From the NCBI RefSeq assembly GCF_900454495.1, contig NZ_UGSI01000002.1:1523001-1587000 (forward strand): a stretch of 64,000 nucleotides of DNA. The letters run 5' to 3'. Numbering within the stretch: position 1 is the first letter of the stretch; every line of letters begins with the position of its first letter. This DNA is from Paenibacillus macerans (lineage in GTDB: Bacteria; Bacillota; Bacilli; Paenibacillales; Paenibacillaceae). The notes below the pieces were generated by a model that saw nothing but the letters and a program-made list of their open reading frames with translations, searched no databases and had not been told where the DNA came from. The position numbers and the translations under genes are program-made. Below, in pieces: positions 41,680 through 50,485 of the stretch.

Positions 41680-43869
41680 TCACATATGCTTGACGCGAGC
41701 GAGCACTTCCCGCTGCTTGCCCGCGTTAAACGGACGCTGGCTCGGCTCGGACAGGTAGCCGCAGCAGCGCCGGATGACCGAAGAGGTTTTGGGGTTGCGG
41801 TTCCCGCAATTCGGGCATTCAAACCCCGTGTTGGTCGCTTCGAATTCCCCTTCGTATCCGCACTCCAGACATTTGTCCGTCGGGGTGTTCGTCCCGAAGT
41901 AAGGCACCCGCTCGTAGGCGTAGTCCCACACCGCTTCCAGCGCCTCGGGATTTTGCACCAGCGAGTCGAACTCGCAGTAGGTGATGAAGCCGCCGCTCGC
42001 GTGAACGGGATACGCTTTTTCGAATTCGATTTTTTCGAACGGCGTTACCTTTTTGGCCACGTCCAGATGGAACGAGTTGGTGTAATAGCCTTTGTCCGTA
42101 ATTCCTTCAAGCACGCCGAAACGCTGCTCGTCCAGTTTGCAGAAGCGGTAGCACAGCGATTCCGCCGGCGTGGAGTAGAGGCTGAAGCCGTACCCGGTTT
42201 CATTTTTCCATTCGGCGGTCTTCTCACTCAAATACCGCACGATGTCGAGGCCTTTTTGCCTTAGCGCGGCGTCGTCGAAGATGTGATTGCCGTATAGCGC
42301 CAAGATCGTCTCATGAATGCCTATATACCCCAGCGAGATGCTGGCCCGCCCGTTTTGCAGCAGATGGTCGATCGTGTCTTCGGGCTGGAGCCGACTGCCG
42401 GCCGCGCCTTCCATGTACAAAATGGGCGCGACCTTGGCTTTGACGCCCCGCAACCGCTCGATGCGGTACATCAGGCCTTCCTTGCAGACTTCCAGCAGCT
42501 CGTCCAGCAGCTTGTAGAAGGTCCGCTCCGATCCCTTCGCCTGAATCGCCAGCCGCGGCAGATTGGCGGTAACCACGCCCATGTTGAAGCGGCCGTCATG
42601 CAGCTCCCGTCCGTTCTCTTCATAAGCGCCGAGGAAGGAGCGGCAGCCCATCGGAAACTTGAACGACCCGGTGATCGCTTTGACTTTCGGCACCGAAATG
42701 ATGTCCGGGTACATGCGCAGCGTGCTGCATTTAAGCGCGAGCTCCTTGATGTCGTAATTCGGATCGCCCGGCCGCAAGTTCACCCCTTCTTCCAGGGCGA
42801 AAATCAGCTTGGGGAACACCGGCGTTTTGCCGTCTTTGCCGAGCCCGCGGATGCGATTCTTCAGAATGGCGATTTGAATCTGCCGTTCCTCCCAGCTTAT
42901 GCCCCGCCCGAACCCGAATGTGCTGAACGGGGTTTGGCCGTTGGCGCTTACGAGCGTGTTGATTTCGTACTCCAGCGATTGGAACGCGTCGAAGGTTTCT
43001 TTTTCCGTCAGCTTTTTGGCATAGTCGAAGCATTTCGGGTAACGTTCGTGCAGCTTCGTATTTTCGTAGGAAATATCGAGCCCGGCGATCGCCGCGCCAT
43101 CCAGTTCATACAGCCACTCCAGGCCGTTCTTATAATGTTTGGCAAAAGACTTCGCCACATAAGGCGCCAAAATTTTATCGATTTCGTTAATCGTGTTCCC
43201 GCCGTAAATGTGGCTGGCCACCTGGGCGATGATCTGCGCCGTGATCGCCGTTGCGGTCGTGATGGAACGGGGCGTTTCGATCTGCGCGTTGCCCAGCTTA
43301 AAGCCGTTTTCCAGCATGCCTTTGAGGTCGATCAGCATACAGTTGTAGATCGGAAAATACGGGCTGTAATCCTGGTCGTGAAAATGCAGGCTCCCGCTGT
43401 TATGGGCTTCGACCACCCGTTTGGGAATCATGTAGGTCTGGGCGAAGTCCTTGGCCATGATGCCGGCCAGCAGATCCCGCTGCGTCGGAATGGTCGCCCC
43501 GTCCTTGTTGGAGTTTTCCTTGAGCACTTCTTCGTTCGTCAGCTCCAGCAATCCCAGCACCTTTTTGTCCAGACTGCTGCGCTCGCGTCTTTTCAGCGTG
43601 CGGATTTCGCGGTAGCCGATATACGCTTCGGCCGCGTCTTTTCTGCGGCTGTTCATCAAGGCGGACTGCACTTCGTCCTGAATATGCTCGATATCCACCT
43701 TCTCCAGCTTGGAGATTCTGGCGGTCACTTTGTCGGCTACCTTTTGCGCCACGTCCATGTCGATTTTCTTCTCCGTGCTGTTCATGGCGGCGCAAATCGC
43801 GTCGATGATTTTTTGCTGGTTAAAGGCCACTTCGGACCCGTCGCGTTTAATGACTATCGTAACGATCAC
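41680..43869 (-). CDS. nrdD: Anaerobic ribonucleoside-triphosphate reductase
   Basis: About 729 residues from GTG 43869; the frame is open to 43932 but homologs begin near this point (VTIVIKRDGSEVAFNQQKII). N-terminal ATP-cone (residues 1-95), then the catalytic ten-stranded barrel, with the C-terminal zinc site CLECGYEGEFEAT..CPNC and the glycyl-radical motif RRCCGYLSEPSQRPFNAG. An extended -10 sequence TGCTATACT lies at about 43893-43901 on this strand. Forms the class III enzyme with NrdG. Indicates a facultative anaerobe. Confidence 0.94.
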   Translation of the reverse strand: MIVTIVIKRDGSEVAFNQQKIIDAICAAMNSTEKKIDMDVAQKVADKVTARISKLEKVDIEHIQDEVQSALMNSRRKDAAEAYIGYREIRTLKRRERSSLDKKVLGLLELTNEEVLKENSNKDGATIPTQRDLLAGIMAKDFAQTYMIPKRVVEAHNSGSLHFHDQDYSPYFPIYNCMLIDLKGMLENGFKLGNAQIETPRSITTATAITAQIIAQVASHIYGGNTINEIDKILAPYVAKSFAKHYKNGLEWLYELDGAAIAGLDISYENTKLHERYPKCFDYAKKLTEKETFDAFQSLEYEINTLVSANGQTPFSTFGFGRGISWEERQIQIAILKNRIRGLGKDGKTPVFPKLIFALEEGVNLRPGDPNYDIKELALKCSTLRMYPDIISVPKVKAITGSFKFPMGCRSFLGAYEENGRELHDGRFNMGVVTANLPRLAIQAKGSERTFYKLLDELLEVCKEGLMYRIERLRGVKAKVAPILYMEGAAGSRLQPEDTIDHLLQNGRASISLGYIGIHETILALYGNHIFDDAALRQKGLDIVRYLSEKTAEWKNETGYGFSLYSTPAESLCYRFCKLDEQRFGVLEGITDKGYYTNSFHLDVAKKVTPFEKIEFEKAYPVHASGGFITYCEFDSLVQNPEALEAVWDYAYERVPYFGTNTPTDKCLECGYEGEFEATNTGFECPNCGNRNPKTSSVIRRCCGYLSEPSQRPFNAGKQREVLARVKHM

Positions 43870-43998
43870 CCTTTGTTCTTTGTTTTGCTCGGTGAGTATA
43901 GCACACCCGGCCGGAAAAAACGGTGATGTCACGCACTGTGCATTTATAGTTTAATAATAGTTAGTATCAGGAAAATCAATAAGAAAGGACGTTTTTGG

Positions 43999-44442
43999 AT
44001 GGAGCTAGTCAAAATATCCCAGTATACCGCCCTCAGGCTCGAGCACGCCAGAAAAGCGGGCATCAGCGAAAGCCGGCTGCTGGACGCCGTCAACTTTCGC
44101 GATCCGGCCGTTTTTCGCGAGGCGGAAACGGAAGATTTCACATACGGCGATATTTTCAATTACGCGGAGGAACATGGGGAACCGCTGCAGCAGGCGCTTC
44201 AGCACGGTTACCGGATGACGTTCAACACCCGAAGCGGGCTGAAGATCTGGCTGGAGGAAGCGTTTCGCCTCGATTCCCGGTCCGATTTTACGGTGGGAGA
44301 AGGCCGGATTGAAGGGCTGCGGCTCACGGAAGCGCAGCTTGGCCGCTTAAAGCAAGCTTTGGCCGTCAATTGGGTGATCGCTTCGGAACAAGCGGCGGCG
44401 GACGGGGTGGAAGTGTCGCTGTGCCTGAGGGCATTGGCGTGA
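43999..44442 (+). CDS. Hypothetical protein, 147 aa
   Basis: Soluble, charged protein beginning MELVKISQYTALRLEHARKA, with NFRDPAVFREAETEDFTYGD and GYRMTFNTRSGLKIWLEEAF. GAAAGGACG precedes the ATG. Divergent from nrdD with about 130 bp between starts. No recognised family, no membrane segments. Alpha-helical by appearance with a small central beta hairpin. Confidence 0.72.
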   Translation: MELVKISQYTALRLEHARKAGISESRLLDAVNFRDPAVFREAETEDFTYGDIFNYAEEHGEPLQQALQHGYRMTFNTRSGLKIWLEEAFRLDSRSDFTVGEGRIEGLRLTEAQLGRLKQALAVNWVIASEQAAADGVEVSLCLRALA

Positions 44443-44560
44443 AGTTTTGCCGACGCCCTTCGCCCGAAAAGGGTGCAGGCAATAGCGGTAAAAAGGGCTG
44501 AACTTCGAAATCGTGCTTGGCAGCCGGCTATTAAAGCGACCAGCCAACGCCGACCTTCAA

Positions 44561-44765
44561 AATAGCGGAATTTTATGCCCTTATTATCCGGATTTCAAGC
44601 ATGCATCCCCATTAGCGGAATTTTATATCCTTATTTTCTGATGAACGGTCCAGAACGCGGGTATTTCCATGCGACGGGGAAAAAATAGGTACATAAATTT
44701 CCTCTATTTCTCTAAAATGGACGGATATCGCCGGAATAACGCCATTTTCTGCCTTTATAGCCAAA
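44561..44765. repeat. Composite intergenic repeat, copy 2 (about 205 bp)
   Basis: AATAGCGGAATTTTATG, CTTATTATCCGG, TAGCGGAATTTTATATCC, GGTCCAGAAC, GGGGAAAAAATAGGTACATA, CTATTTCTCTAAAATGG and AATAACGCCAT follow in the same order as at 40842-41048. The nrd operon and the 147-residue gene lie between the copies. No gene in 44443-44838. Confidence 0.8.
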
Positions 44766-44768
44766 TTG

Positions 44769-44809
44769 CAAGGGACATGCCGGGCCGAGGCCTGCAGGCA
44801 TGTCCTTTT
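44769..44809 (-). terminator. Hairpin terminator of the permease gene
   Basis: AAGGGACATGCC and GGCATGTCCTTTT pair around a G+C-rich middle; on the minus strand it ends in a short T-tract. Confidence 0.7.
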
Positions 44810-44838
44810 GTTTGCCGTTCGCTGCCACTTTGCTTCCG

Positions 44839-45897
44839 TTACAGCACCAATCCCCCAACGATGCCCGCGGCGATGCCGATCACAACGACCGACGCAAACA
44901 CGAACATCAGCGCTTTGCGCGGGAACGAATGCGCCACCATCAGCATAGACGGCAGGCTGACCGCCGGCAGCGTCAGCAGCAGGGCGGCCGCAGGTCCGGC
45001 GCCAAGGCCCAGCGCGGTAAACGATTGAATGATCGGAATTTCGGCCGCCGTCGGGATGACGAACAGGGTGCCGACGATCGCAAACACGAGGATCGCGAGG
45101 AAACCGCCGCCCAGTTCCACCGGGAACAGCGTGTTTTGAAAAGCGCCGAGCACGAGCACGGACAGCAGGTAGGCCGGAACGACGTTCAGGATCATCAGCC
45201 CCAGGCTTTTCAGCCAGCGCAGCGCAAACGGCGTTTCGTCCTTGCTTTCGGCGGCTTCGATTGCGGCCGGAGCGGGAACCTCCTTGCCTCTGGCGAACCG
45301 GTTTGCCAAGTAGCTGATCCCAAACGTCATCAGGATCCCGAACACGAGCCGGAGCAAAGTGAATTTCCACGACAGCACGAACGTCATAAAAATGAGCGTC
45401 GCCGGATTCAGCACCGGATTGCCGATCCAAAAAGCGAGGCTCGCGCCGACCGACACGTTTCTTTTGCGCAGGCCAGCGGCGATCGGGGCGGCGCAGCAGG
45501 TGCACATCATCCCCGGAAGGGAAGCGACGCCGCCGAGGAAGGTGCTTTTGAAGCGGCTGCTGCCCAGCACCTTGTACAGCCATTGGGCCGGAAGCAGCAC
45601 CTGTACGAGCGAGCCGAGCAGGATGCCGAGCACCGCCGCCTTCCATACCGACTTGAAGTAGGCGAGCGCATAATCCGCCGCGGCTCCCAGCGACGGGGCC
45701 GCCGCCGTGTCCGAACCCAAAATCGAGGAGCCGATCGAGTGGCTGGTCGCGCTTTTGAGCGCTTTTTCATAATAGGGCCACCACTTGACATAACTTAAGC
45801 CGGCGATGGCTACGATGAGAAACAGAATCACGAAAAACACGGTCTTCCGGTTGAAAGAACGCGCCGAATGGAAGTGTTCGCTGTTTGAAGAAGTCAT
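44839..45897 (-). CDS. Permease of the UPF0718/ArsP family with CTCC motif
   Basis: 352 residues from ATG 45897 (CGGAGG five bases before it; the frame is open further up without a ribosome site). About eight to nine membrane segments. The core LGGVASLPGMMCTCCAAPIA, with three cysteines in a membrane loop, and its repeat-related half LGGGFLAILVFAIVGTLFVI mark the PF03773 permease group. Members include ArsP, which exports organoarsenicals, and many unnamed ones. It is divergent from selD-selU with about 200 bp between starts, so a role in selenium or another thiol-seeking element is possible but not shown. Confidence 0.8.
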   Translation of the reverse strand: MTSSNSEHFHSARSFNRKTVFFVILFLIVAIAGLSYVKWWPYYEKALKSATSHSIGSSILGSDTAAAPSLGAAADYALAYFKSVWKAAVLGILLGSLVQVLLPAQWLYKVLGSSRFKSTFLGGVASLPGMMCTCCAAPIAAGLRKRNVSVGASLAFWIGNPVLNPATLIFMTFVLSWKFTLLRLVFGILMTFGISYLANRFARGKEVPAPAAIEAAESKDETPFALRWLKSLGLMILNVVPAYLLSVLVLGAFQNTLFPVELGGGFLAILVFAIVGTLFVIPTAAEIPIIQSFTALGLGAGPAAALLLTLPAVSLPSMLMVAHSFPRKALMFVFASVVVIGIAAGIVGGLVL

Positions 45898-46100
45898 GAT
45901 GTCCTCCGAGTATCCATAAATTTTGCACAAGCTATAGTATAACACAGTTCCGCTCCGCCGGATGGGCAAGGTCAAAGGGAGTTTGGCCTAGGGCAGGCGG
46001 GCAAATAAGATAAGTTGCCTTTTTCCCGGCAGCTGGAGTACGATTTATAAGAGAGAAACGGTTTTCGAAACCAACTCGCAAGGGAAGGATAGTGAGGATC

Positions 46101-47153
46101 ATGTCAACGATGGATTCCGTTAAGTTAACTTCTTTATCCAGCAAAGGCGGCTGCGGCTGCAAAATCGGCCCCGCCGACCTAATGCAGGTTATCCGCAATC
46201 TGCCGCCCGCGGAACCGAATCCCGATCTGCTCGTCGGCCTGGACACGAGCGATGATGCCGGCGTATACCGGCTGTCGGATGATTTGGCGCTGGTGCAGAC
46301 GGTCGATTTTTTCACGCCGATCGTGGACGACCCGTATTCGTTCGGGCAGGTGGCGGCGGCGAACGCGCTCAGCGACATTTACGCGATGGGCGGAAAACCG
46401 CTTACCGTGCTTAATATAGTAGCTTTTCCGATTTCCACGCTGGACAAAAGCATTTTGGCCGACATTTTGCGCGGCGCGGCCGACAAAGTCAGGGAAGCTG
46501 GGGCCACCCTGGTCGGGGGCCACTCCATCGACGATAAGGAGCCCAAATTCGGCCTGGCCGTCACCGGGCTGGTGCATCCGGACAAGATCAGAACGAATGC
46601 CGGCGCGAAGCCGGGGGACAAGCTGATCCTGACGAAACCGATCGGAGTCGGCATTATGACGACTTCGATCAAGAAGGACCAGCTCAGCCAGGAGGAGACG
46701 AAACGGGTGACGTCCGTGATGACGACGCTGAACAAAACCGCGGCCGAGGTCATGGAGCCATACGAGGTCCATGCCTGTACCGATGTAACCGGCTTCGGGC
46801 TGATGGGACACGCCCTGGAGATGGCCAAAGGCAGCGGCGCCGGGATCACGATCCGCAAAAGCGCGGTACCCGTGCTTCCGCGCGTCAGAGAGCTGGCGGA
46901 GCAGGGCTTCGTTCCGGGCGGCACGAAAAATAATTACGCTCATGTGGAAGCCGACATTTCGTTCCCGGAAGCGATGGATCAGACCGACCGCTATATTTTG
47001 TGCGATGCGGTAACCTCCGGAGGATTGCTTATCTCGGTGAGCGCGGCGCAGGCGGACAAGCTGCTCGCGGCCTTGGTGGATGCAGGCGTGGAGGCCAGTC
47101 TGATCGGCGAAGTGACGGATGGCCCCGCCGGCCGGATCGTTGTCGAAGTCTAA
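46101..47153 (+). CDS. selD: Selenide, water dikinase
   Basis: 350 residues from ATG 46101 (GTGAGG just upstream; GTG 46092 is an alternative start). The catalytic pair C18 and K21 is in SSKGGCGCKIGP, the cysteine form rather than selenocysteine. AIR-synthase fold marks: LDTSDDAGVY, TVDFFTPIVDDPYSFGQVAA, DIYAMGGKPLTVLN, GGHSIDD, and DVTGFGLMGHALEMA. It makes selenophosphate from selenide and ATP. Operon with selU 40 bp downstream, so selenium is used at least for tRNA. No selA/selB seen in this window. Confidence 0.96.
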   Translation: MSTMDSVKLTSLSSKGGCGCKIGPADLMQVIRNLPPAEPNPDLLVGLDTSDDAGVYRLSDDLALVQTVDFFTPIVDDPYSFGQVAAANALSDIYAMGGKPLTVLNIVAFPISTLDKSILADILRGAADKVREAGATLVGGHSIDDKEPKFGLAVTGLVHPDKIRTNAGAKPGDKLILTKPIGVGIMTTSIKKDQLSQEETKRVTSVMTTLNKTAAEVMEPYEVHACTDVTGFGLMGHALEMAKGSGAGITIRKSAVPVLPRVRELAEQGFVPGGTKNNYAHVEADISFPEAMDQTDRYILCDAVTSGGLLISVSAAQADKLLAALVDAGVEASLIGEVTDGPAGRIVVEV

Positions 47154-47193
47154 TGAAGCGGCCGAGATTAACATCAAGAAGGGGTTTTTGAAC

Positions 47194-48246
47194 ATGTTTC
47201 AGGATCTGAGCCTGGAGGAATGGGTAGAGCAGCGGCAGAAGGGCCTCTCGCTTATCGACGTCCGCTCGCCTTCGGAATTTGCCCAGTCCACGATTCCGGG
47301 CAGCGTCAACATCCCGTTGTTTGATGACCGGGAACGCGCCGAAATCGGGACGTTATATAAACAAGTCAGCGCGGAGGCCGCCAAGCAGCGGGGACTGGAG
47401 ATCGTCTCGGCCAAGCTGCCGGGATTTATCCGTAAGTTCGCCGAAATTCCCGGCCGGAAAGCCGTATTCTGCTGGCGCGGCGGCATGCGCAGCAAAACAA
47501 CGGCTACGCTGCTGTCCTTGATGGACATCCATGCCTATCGGCTCGCGGGGGGCTACCGGGCTTACCGGCAGTGGGTCGTCGGCACGCTCGAAAATATGTC
47601 CTTCGCCCCGCAAATGATCGTGATCCACGGGAATACGGGCAGCGGAAAAACGCTGCTGCTTCGCACGCTGAAGGAGAAAGGGTACCCGGTGATCGATCTG
47701 GAGGAGATGGCCGGGCACCGCGGCTCGGCGTTTGGGCAAATCGGCCTCAAATCGCGCAACCAGAAGATGTTCGATTCCCTGCTGGTCGATGATTTGCTCC
47801 GCTACCGGGACGAACCGTATGTACTGATGGAGGCGGAGAGCAAGCGGATCGGCAAAGCGGTGATGCCGGAGTTTCTCGCCGCCAAAAAAGAGCAGGGACG
47901 CCATATTCGCCTGGAGCTGCCGTTGGAGGTGCGCGTCAAGATTATTTTGGAAGATTACGAGCCCTGGAAGCACCCGGAGGCTTGTCTGGAATCTTTCCGG
48001 AAAATCAAATCGAAGATTCATATCCCGGTGGCCGCGGAAATCGAGTCGTGTCTGACCTCCGGGAAATACGACCGGGCAGTGGAATTGCTGCTGGCGTATT
48101 ATTATGATCCGCGTTATGCGCATACCGAAGATCAGTACGCCGATGCGGAGTTTACGGTCGTCCGCGCCGCATCGGTCGAGGAGGCCGCGGCCGAGGTGGA
48201 GCGGCTTTTGCCCAAACCGGCTCCGCTGGCCGCAAACAAGCCGTAA
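47194..48246 (+). CDS. selU: tRNA 2-selenouridine synthase
   Basis: 350 residues from ATG 47194 (AAGAAGGGG upstream). Rhodanese domain with active-site C93 in VFCWRGGMRSKTTA, then a P-loop NTPase domain (HGNTGSGKT, residues 145-153) and RGSAFGQIG as in MnmH/YbbB. The enzyme swaps sulfur for selenium at the wobble 2-thiouridine of Lys, Glu and Gln tRNAs using selenophosphate from SelD. Also named mnmH/ybbB. The start overlaps nothing, but the gene is 40 bp after selD on one transcript. Terminator follows at 48293. Confidence 0.95.
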   Translation: MFQDLSLEEWVEQRQKGLSLIDVRSPSEFAQSTIPGSVNIPLFDDRERAEIGTLYKQVSAEAAKQRGLEIVSAKLPGFIRKFAEIPGRKAVFCWRGGMRSKTTATLLSLMDIHAYRLAGGYRAYRQWVVGTLENMSFAPQMIVIHGNTGSGKTLLLRTLKEKGYPVIDLEEMAGHRGSAFGQIGLKSRNQKMFDSLLVDDLLRYRDEPYVLMEAESKRIGKAVMPEFLAAKKEQGRHIRLELPLEVRVKIILEDYEPWKHPEACLESFRKIKSKIHIPVAAEIESCLTSGKYDRAVELLLAYYYDPRYAHTEDQYADAEFTVVRAASVEEAAAEVERLLPKPAPLAANKP

Positions 48247-48292
48247 ATGAGAAACGTGCCGGCCCCCGATCGGGCAGGAATAATCGGTTAAA

Positions 48293-48323
48293 AAGGAGAA
48301 GTCCTTAGGGCTTCTCTTTTTTT
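48293..48323 (+). terminator. Terminator after selD-selU
   Basis: GGAGAAGTCC and GGGCTTCTC pair around TTA, followed by seven or more T. Confidence 0.85.
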
Positions 48324-48347
48324 AATCCCAAATTATGAGGTGCGAAT

Positions 48348-49184
48348 ATGGAAGATACCTTAACGTTAAAAGAACGGTTAATAGAAATCCGGAAAAATAA
48401 CTACCAGGCGCCGTCTTTTGCCCCAGTCTTTGATGTTACTTTGTCAATGATGGATCATATCGGGGCTCCCGATCCTTTTTTGCGCGATGAATTGATCTAT
48501 ACGACCCTCCAGCATTGGGTGACGCAAGGGATGTATACCTCGGACCAGCTTCTTCAATTGCTCCACATCTGCCTCGACAAGCATCACCTTTTCTATAAAA
48601 TCGGGGAAAAAGGCACCGATTCCGTGTTTACGCGTTCGTTTTCCGTACTGCTCATCCCGTTGATCCTGTTTGCGGACAGGCAAAATCCTTTTTTGCGCGG
48701 CGGCGATACGGAAATGATCAAAAACGAGTTGGTGGCCTATCTCCTGATGGAAAACGATCTCCGCGGATACACGGGGGACACGGGCTGGGCCCATGCCATG
48801 GCGCATGCCGCCGATGCCTTTGAGGACCTGGCCCGCTCGGAACATATGCGGCAGCCCGCGCTCGTGGAAATATTAAATACGCTTCAAGCGAAAATATGCA
48901 ACCATCAGTACACCTTTATCAACGAAGAAGATGAGCGCACCGTTGCCGCCGTCGTTACTGTCTTGGACAGAAACATACTTGCCGATGATGAGATCGCGGG
49001 GTGGATCGAGCGCTTCGGGACGGCTCCGAAACCGGGCAGGTTTCCCGATGACCACGTCCTTGGCACGAACGTTAAATGTTTTCTGAGAAGCTTGTATTTT
49101 CGCGTCTTGAACCATGAGGCACACCATAAATACACGGATATCATTTTAAAAACGCTGCGGCGGTTGGAACCGGCGGGGGAGTGA
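48348..49184 (+). CDS. DUF2785 family protein
   Basis: 278 residues, mostly helical. The family pattern includes the N-terminal FLRDELIYTTLQHWV, FTRSFSVLLIPLILFADRQN, the conserved GDTGWAHAMAHAADAFEDLA and the C-terminal region YFRVLNHEAHHKYTDIILKT. DUF2785 proteins occur across Bacillales without known role. It stands alone after the selenium operon, with a weak GAGGTG ribosome site. Confidence 0.85.
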   Translation: MEDTLTLKERLIEIRKNNYQAPSFAPVFDVTLSMMDHIGAPDPFLRDELIYTTLQHWVTQGMYTSDQLLQLLHICLDKHHLFYKIGEKGTDSVFTRSFSVLLIPLILFADRQNPFLRGGDTEMIKNELVAYLLMENDLRGYTGDTGWAHAMAHAADAFEDLARSEHMRQPALVEILNTLQAKICNHQYTFINEEDERTVAAVVTVLDRNILADDEIAGWIERFGTAPKPGRFPDDHVLGTNVKCFLRSLYFRVLNHEAHHKYTDIILKTLRRLEPAGE

Positions 49185-49324
49185 CTTCGCCTGTTCCGCC
49201 GTTTTTTCGCTCTTTTCGCGCAAGGGTTTATAACTCGAATCTAACTATTTTTACCATAGAGCCGTTTCGAGCCGTGTCACAAATCGACGCCAGGTGAGGG
49301 GGCTGTCTAAAGGGTTCTATCTTG

Positions 49325-50182
49325 GTGTTCGTGTCTTGGTGTCCCTGCATGCTGCCTGCCTTTGCACGATTATTCCTTTCGCTCAGGGCAGGGGATGGGG
49401 GCTAGAGCAAGGATTCCAAAAAAGAGAGAAGAAAAAAACAAAAAAAAGATGGGGAAAAAATGAGGCGGTTCAGGTGAGATTTTTGACTTGATGAGGGAAC
49501 GTACGTTTGGTATAATGAAATAAATGGAACTTATGTTCGTGTATTCTTGATTTGGGGGCGAGCGGGCATGGAAGTCAATACGGGAACGGAACTTCAACCA
49601 TTCAGCAGCCGTTTTAACAGCGAGCAGGCCTGCATGGAGGCGCTGATCGCGATGAAGTGGCCAAACGGCTTCGTCTGCCCGCGCTGCGCTCACACCCGGT
49701 GCAGCCGTCTGACTTCCCGGCATATCCCTTTGTTCGAGTGCGGAAAGTGCAAGCATCAAACGTCGCCTTTGGTCGGCACGATTTTTGAAGGAACGCATCT
49801 GCCTCTGGTGAAGTGGTTTCAGGCGCTGGAGTTGTTCCTGCTTGAGGGCGGCATCTCAGCGCTGCGGCTGCGCCAGGTGATCAGGGTCGCCTACAAGACC
49901 GCTTGGTCGCTGCTGCACAAAATACGCCATGCCGTGGGGGAGTTTGATGCAGATCAACTTAATGGGTCCTTGATCCCCTGCCTTGATCTCTGTCTTGATT
50001 TCCTGTCTGGTCTGTTTCACCTTTCCTAAACCTGATTCCTTTCCTAAGCCCGTCTAAATTGTCTCGAACCGATCTGCTTCTCCACCCAATATTTTTTCTT
50101 CTCCCGAGCTTGTCTATTTCTCTGCTACCCTGATCAAACGGGATAATCGTGCAAAGACTCCGGACAGCGAGTGTTGATCTGC
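49325..50182 (+). mobile_element. Deleted IS1595-family element, copy C of the MITE ends
   Basis: Left arm GTGTTCGTGTCTTGGTGTCC with TTTGCACGATTATTCC near 49361, and right arm GGGATAATCGTGCAAA at 50140-50155 plus TCCGGACAGC..TTGATCTGC. Between them lies the 5' two-thirds of an IS1595-type transposase gene, followed by the pyrimidine-rich block of copies A and B (CCTGTCTGGTCTG, CCTAAACC, CCCGTCTAAATTGTCTCGAAC). An IS1595 element with the catalytic part deleted explains the family: A and B are shorter derivatives. Bases 49185-49324 and 50183-50408 hold nothing else obvious. Confidence 0.7.
49568..50029 (+). pseudogene. IS1595-family transposase, 3'-truncated
   Basis: 153 codons. FNSEQACMEALIAMKWPNGF then VCPRC and LFECGKCKHQTSPLVGTIFE form the N-terminal zinc ribbon of IS1595 transposases; LPLVKWFQALELFLLEGGIS and VAYKTAWSLLHKIRHAVGEF continue the conserved part. 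It breaks off at about residue 133, at the point where the first catalytic Asp would lie (DADQLNGSL), and the last 20 codons read into element DNA. No DDE residues remain, so it is inactive. Confidence 0.82.
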
Positions 50183-50408
50183 AGTAGAAGCTCGTCACAC
50201 TCGCTTTACCAAACGAAGTAGTGTTTTTCTATTTTGCAAACCGCCTAACTTAATTCTTTGAAAACCTTCAGTTCAAGGACTGGTTTAGAACGAATCAGGG
50301 TCGTTGGAGTCCGTTAGACCCTCCTGCGCATCTAAGGTATGGGAGTGCACGACAAAGGACTTCGCCAGCGGCGAGGGTTTTCTTAATGCAATTTATTCTT
50401 GAAGGCCG

Positions 50409-50439
50409 TTGACTCTCCTCTTGGAGGAGGCTTTATGCT
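50409..50439 (+). promoter_or_regulatory. MerR-type promoter with 19-bp spacer and dyad operator
   Basis: TTGACT (50409-50414) and TATGCT (50434-50439) are 19 bp apart, the long spacer typical of MerR-controlled promoters. A perfect dyad CTCCTC-TTG-GAGGAG (50415-50429) lies in the spacer. The MerR-family gene starts 47 bp downstream, so autoregulation is likely. Confidence 0.85.
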
Positions 50440-50485
50440 GTAAACGAGCCGGCAAATGCAAGATTCGGAAAGGAGGGGAGAATCA

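Noticed and set aside
42313..43926. A 537-codon open frame on the plus strand opposite nrdD
   Set aside because: It is the antisense of a clear nrdD gene in G+C-rich DNA, has no ribosome site and reads as low-complexity Arg/Gln/His-rich sequence.
50409..50485. Start of the MerR gene at TTG 50409
   Set aside because: This position is the -35 box of a MerR-type promoter; ATG 50486 has a strong ribosome site and begins the conserved domain.
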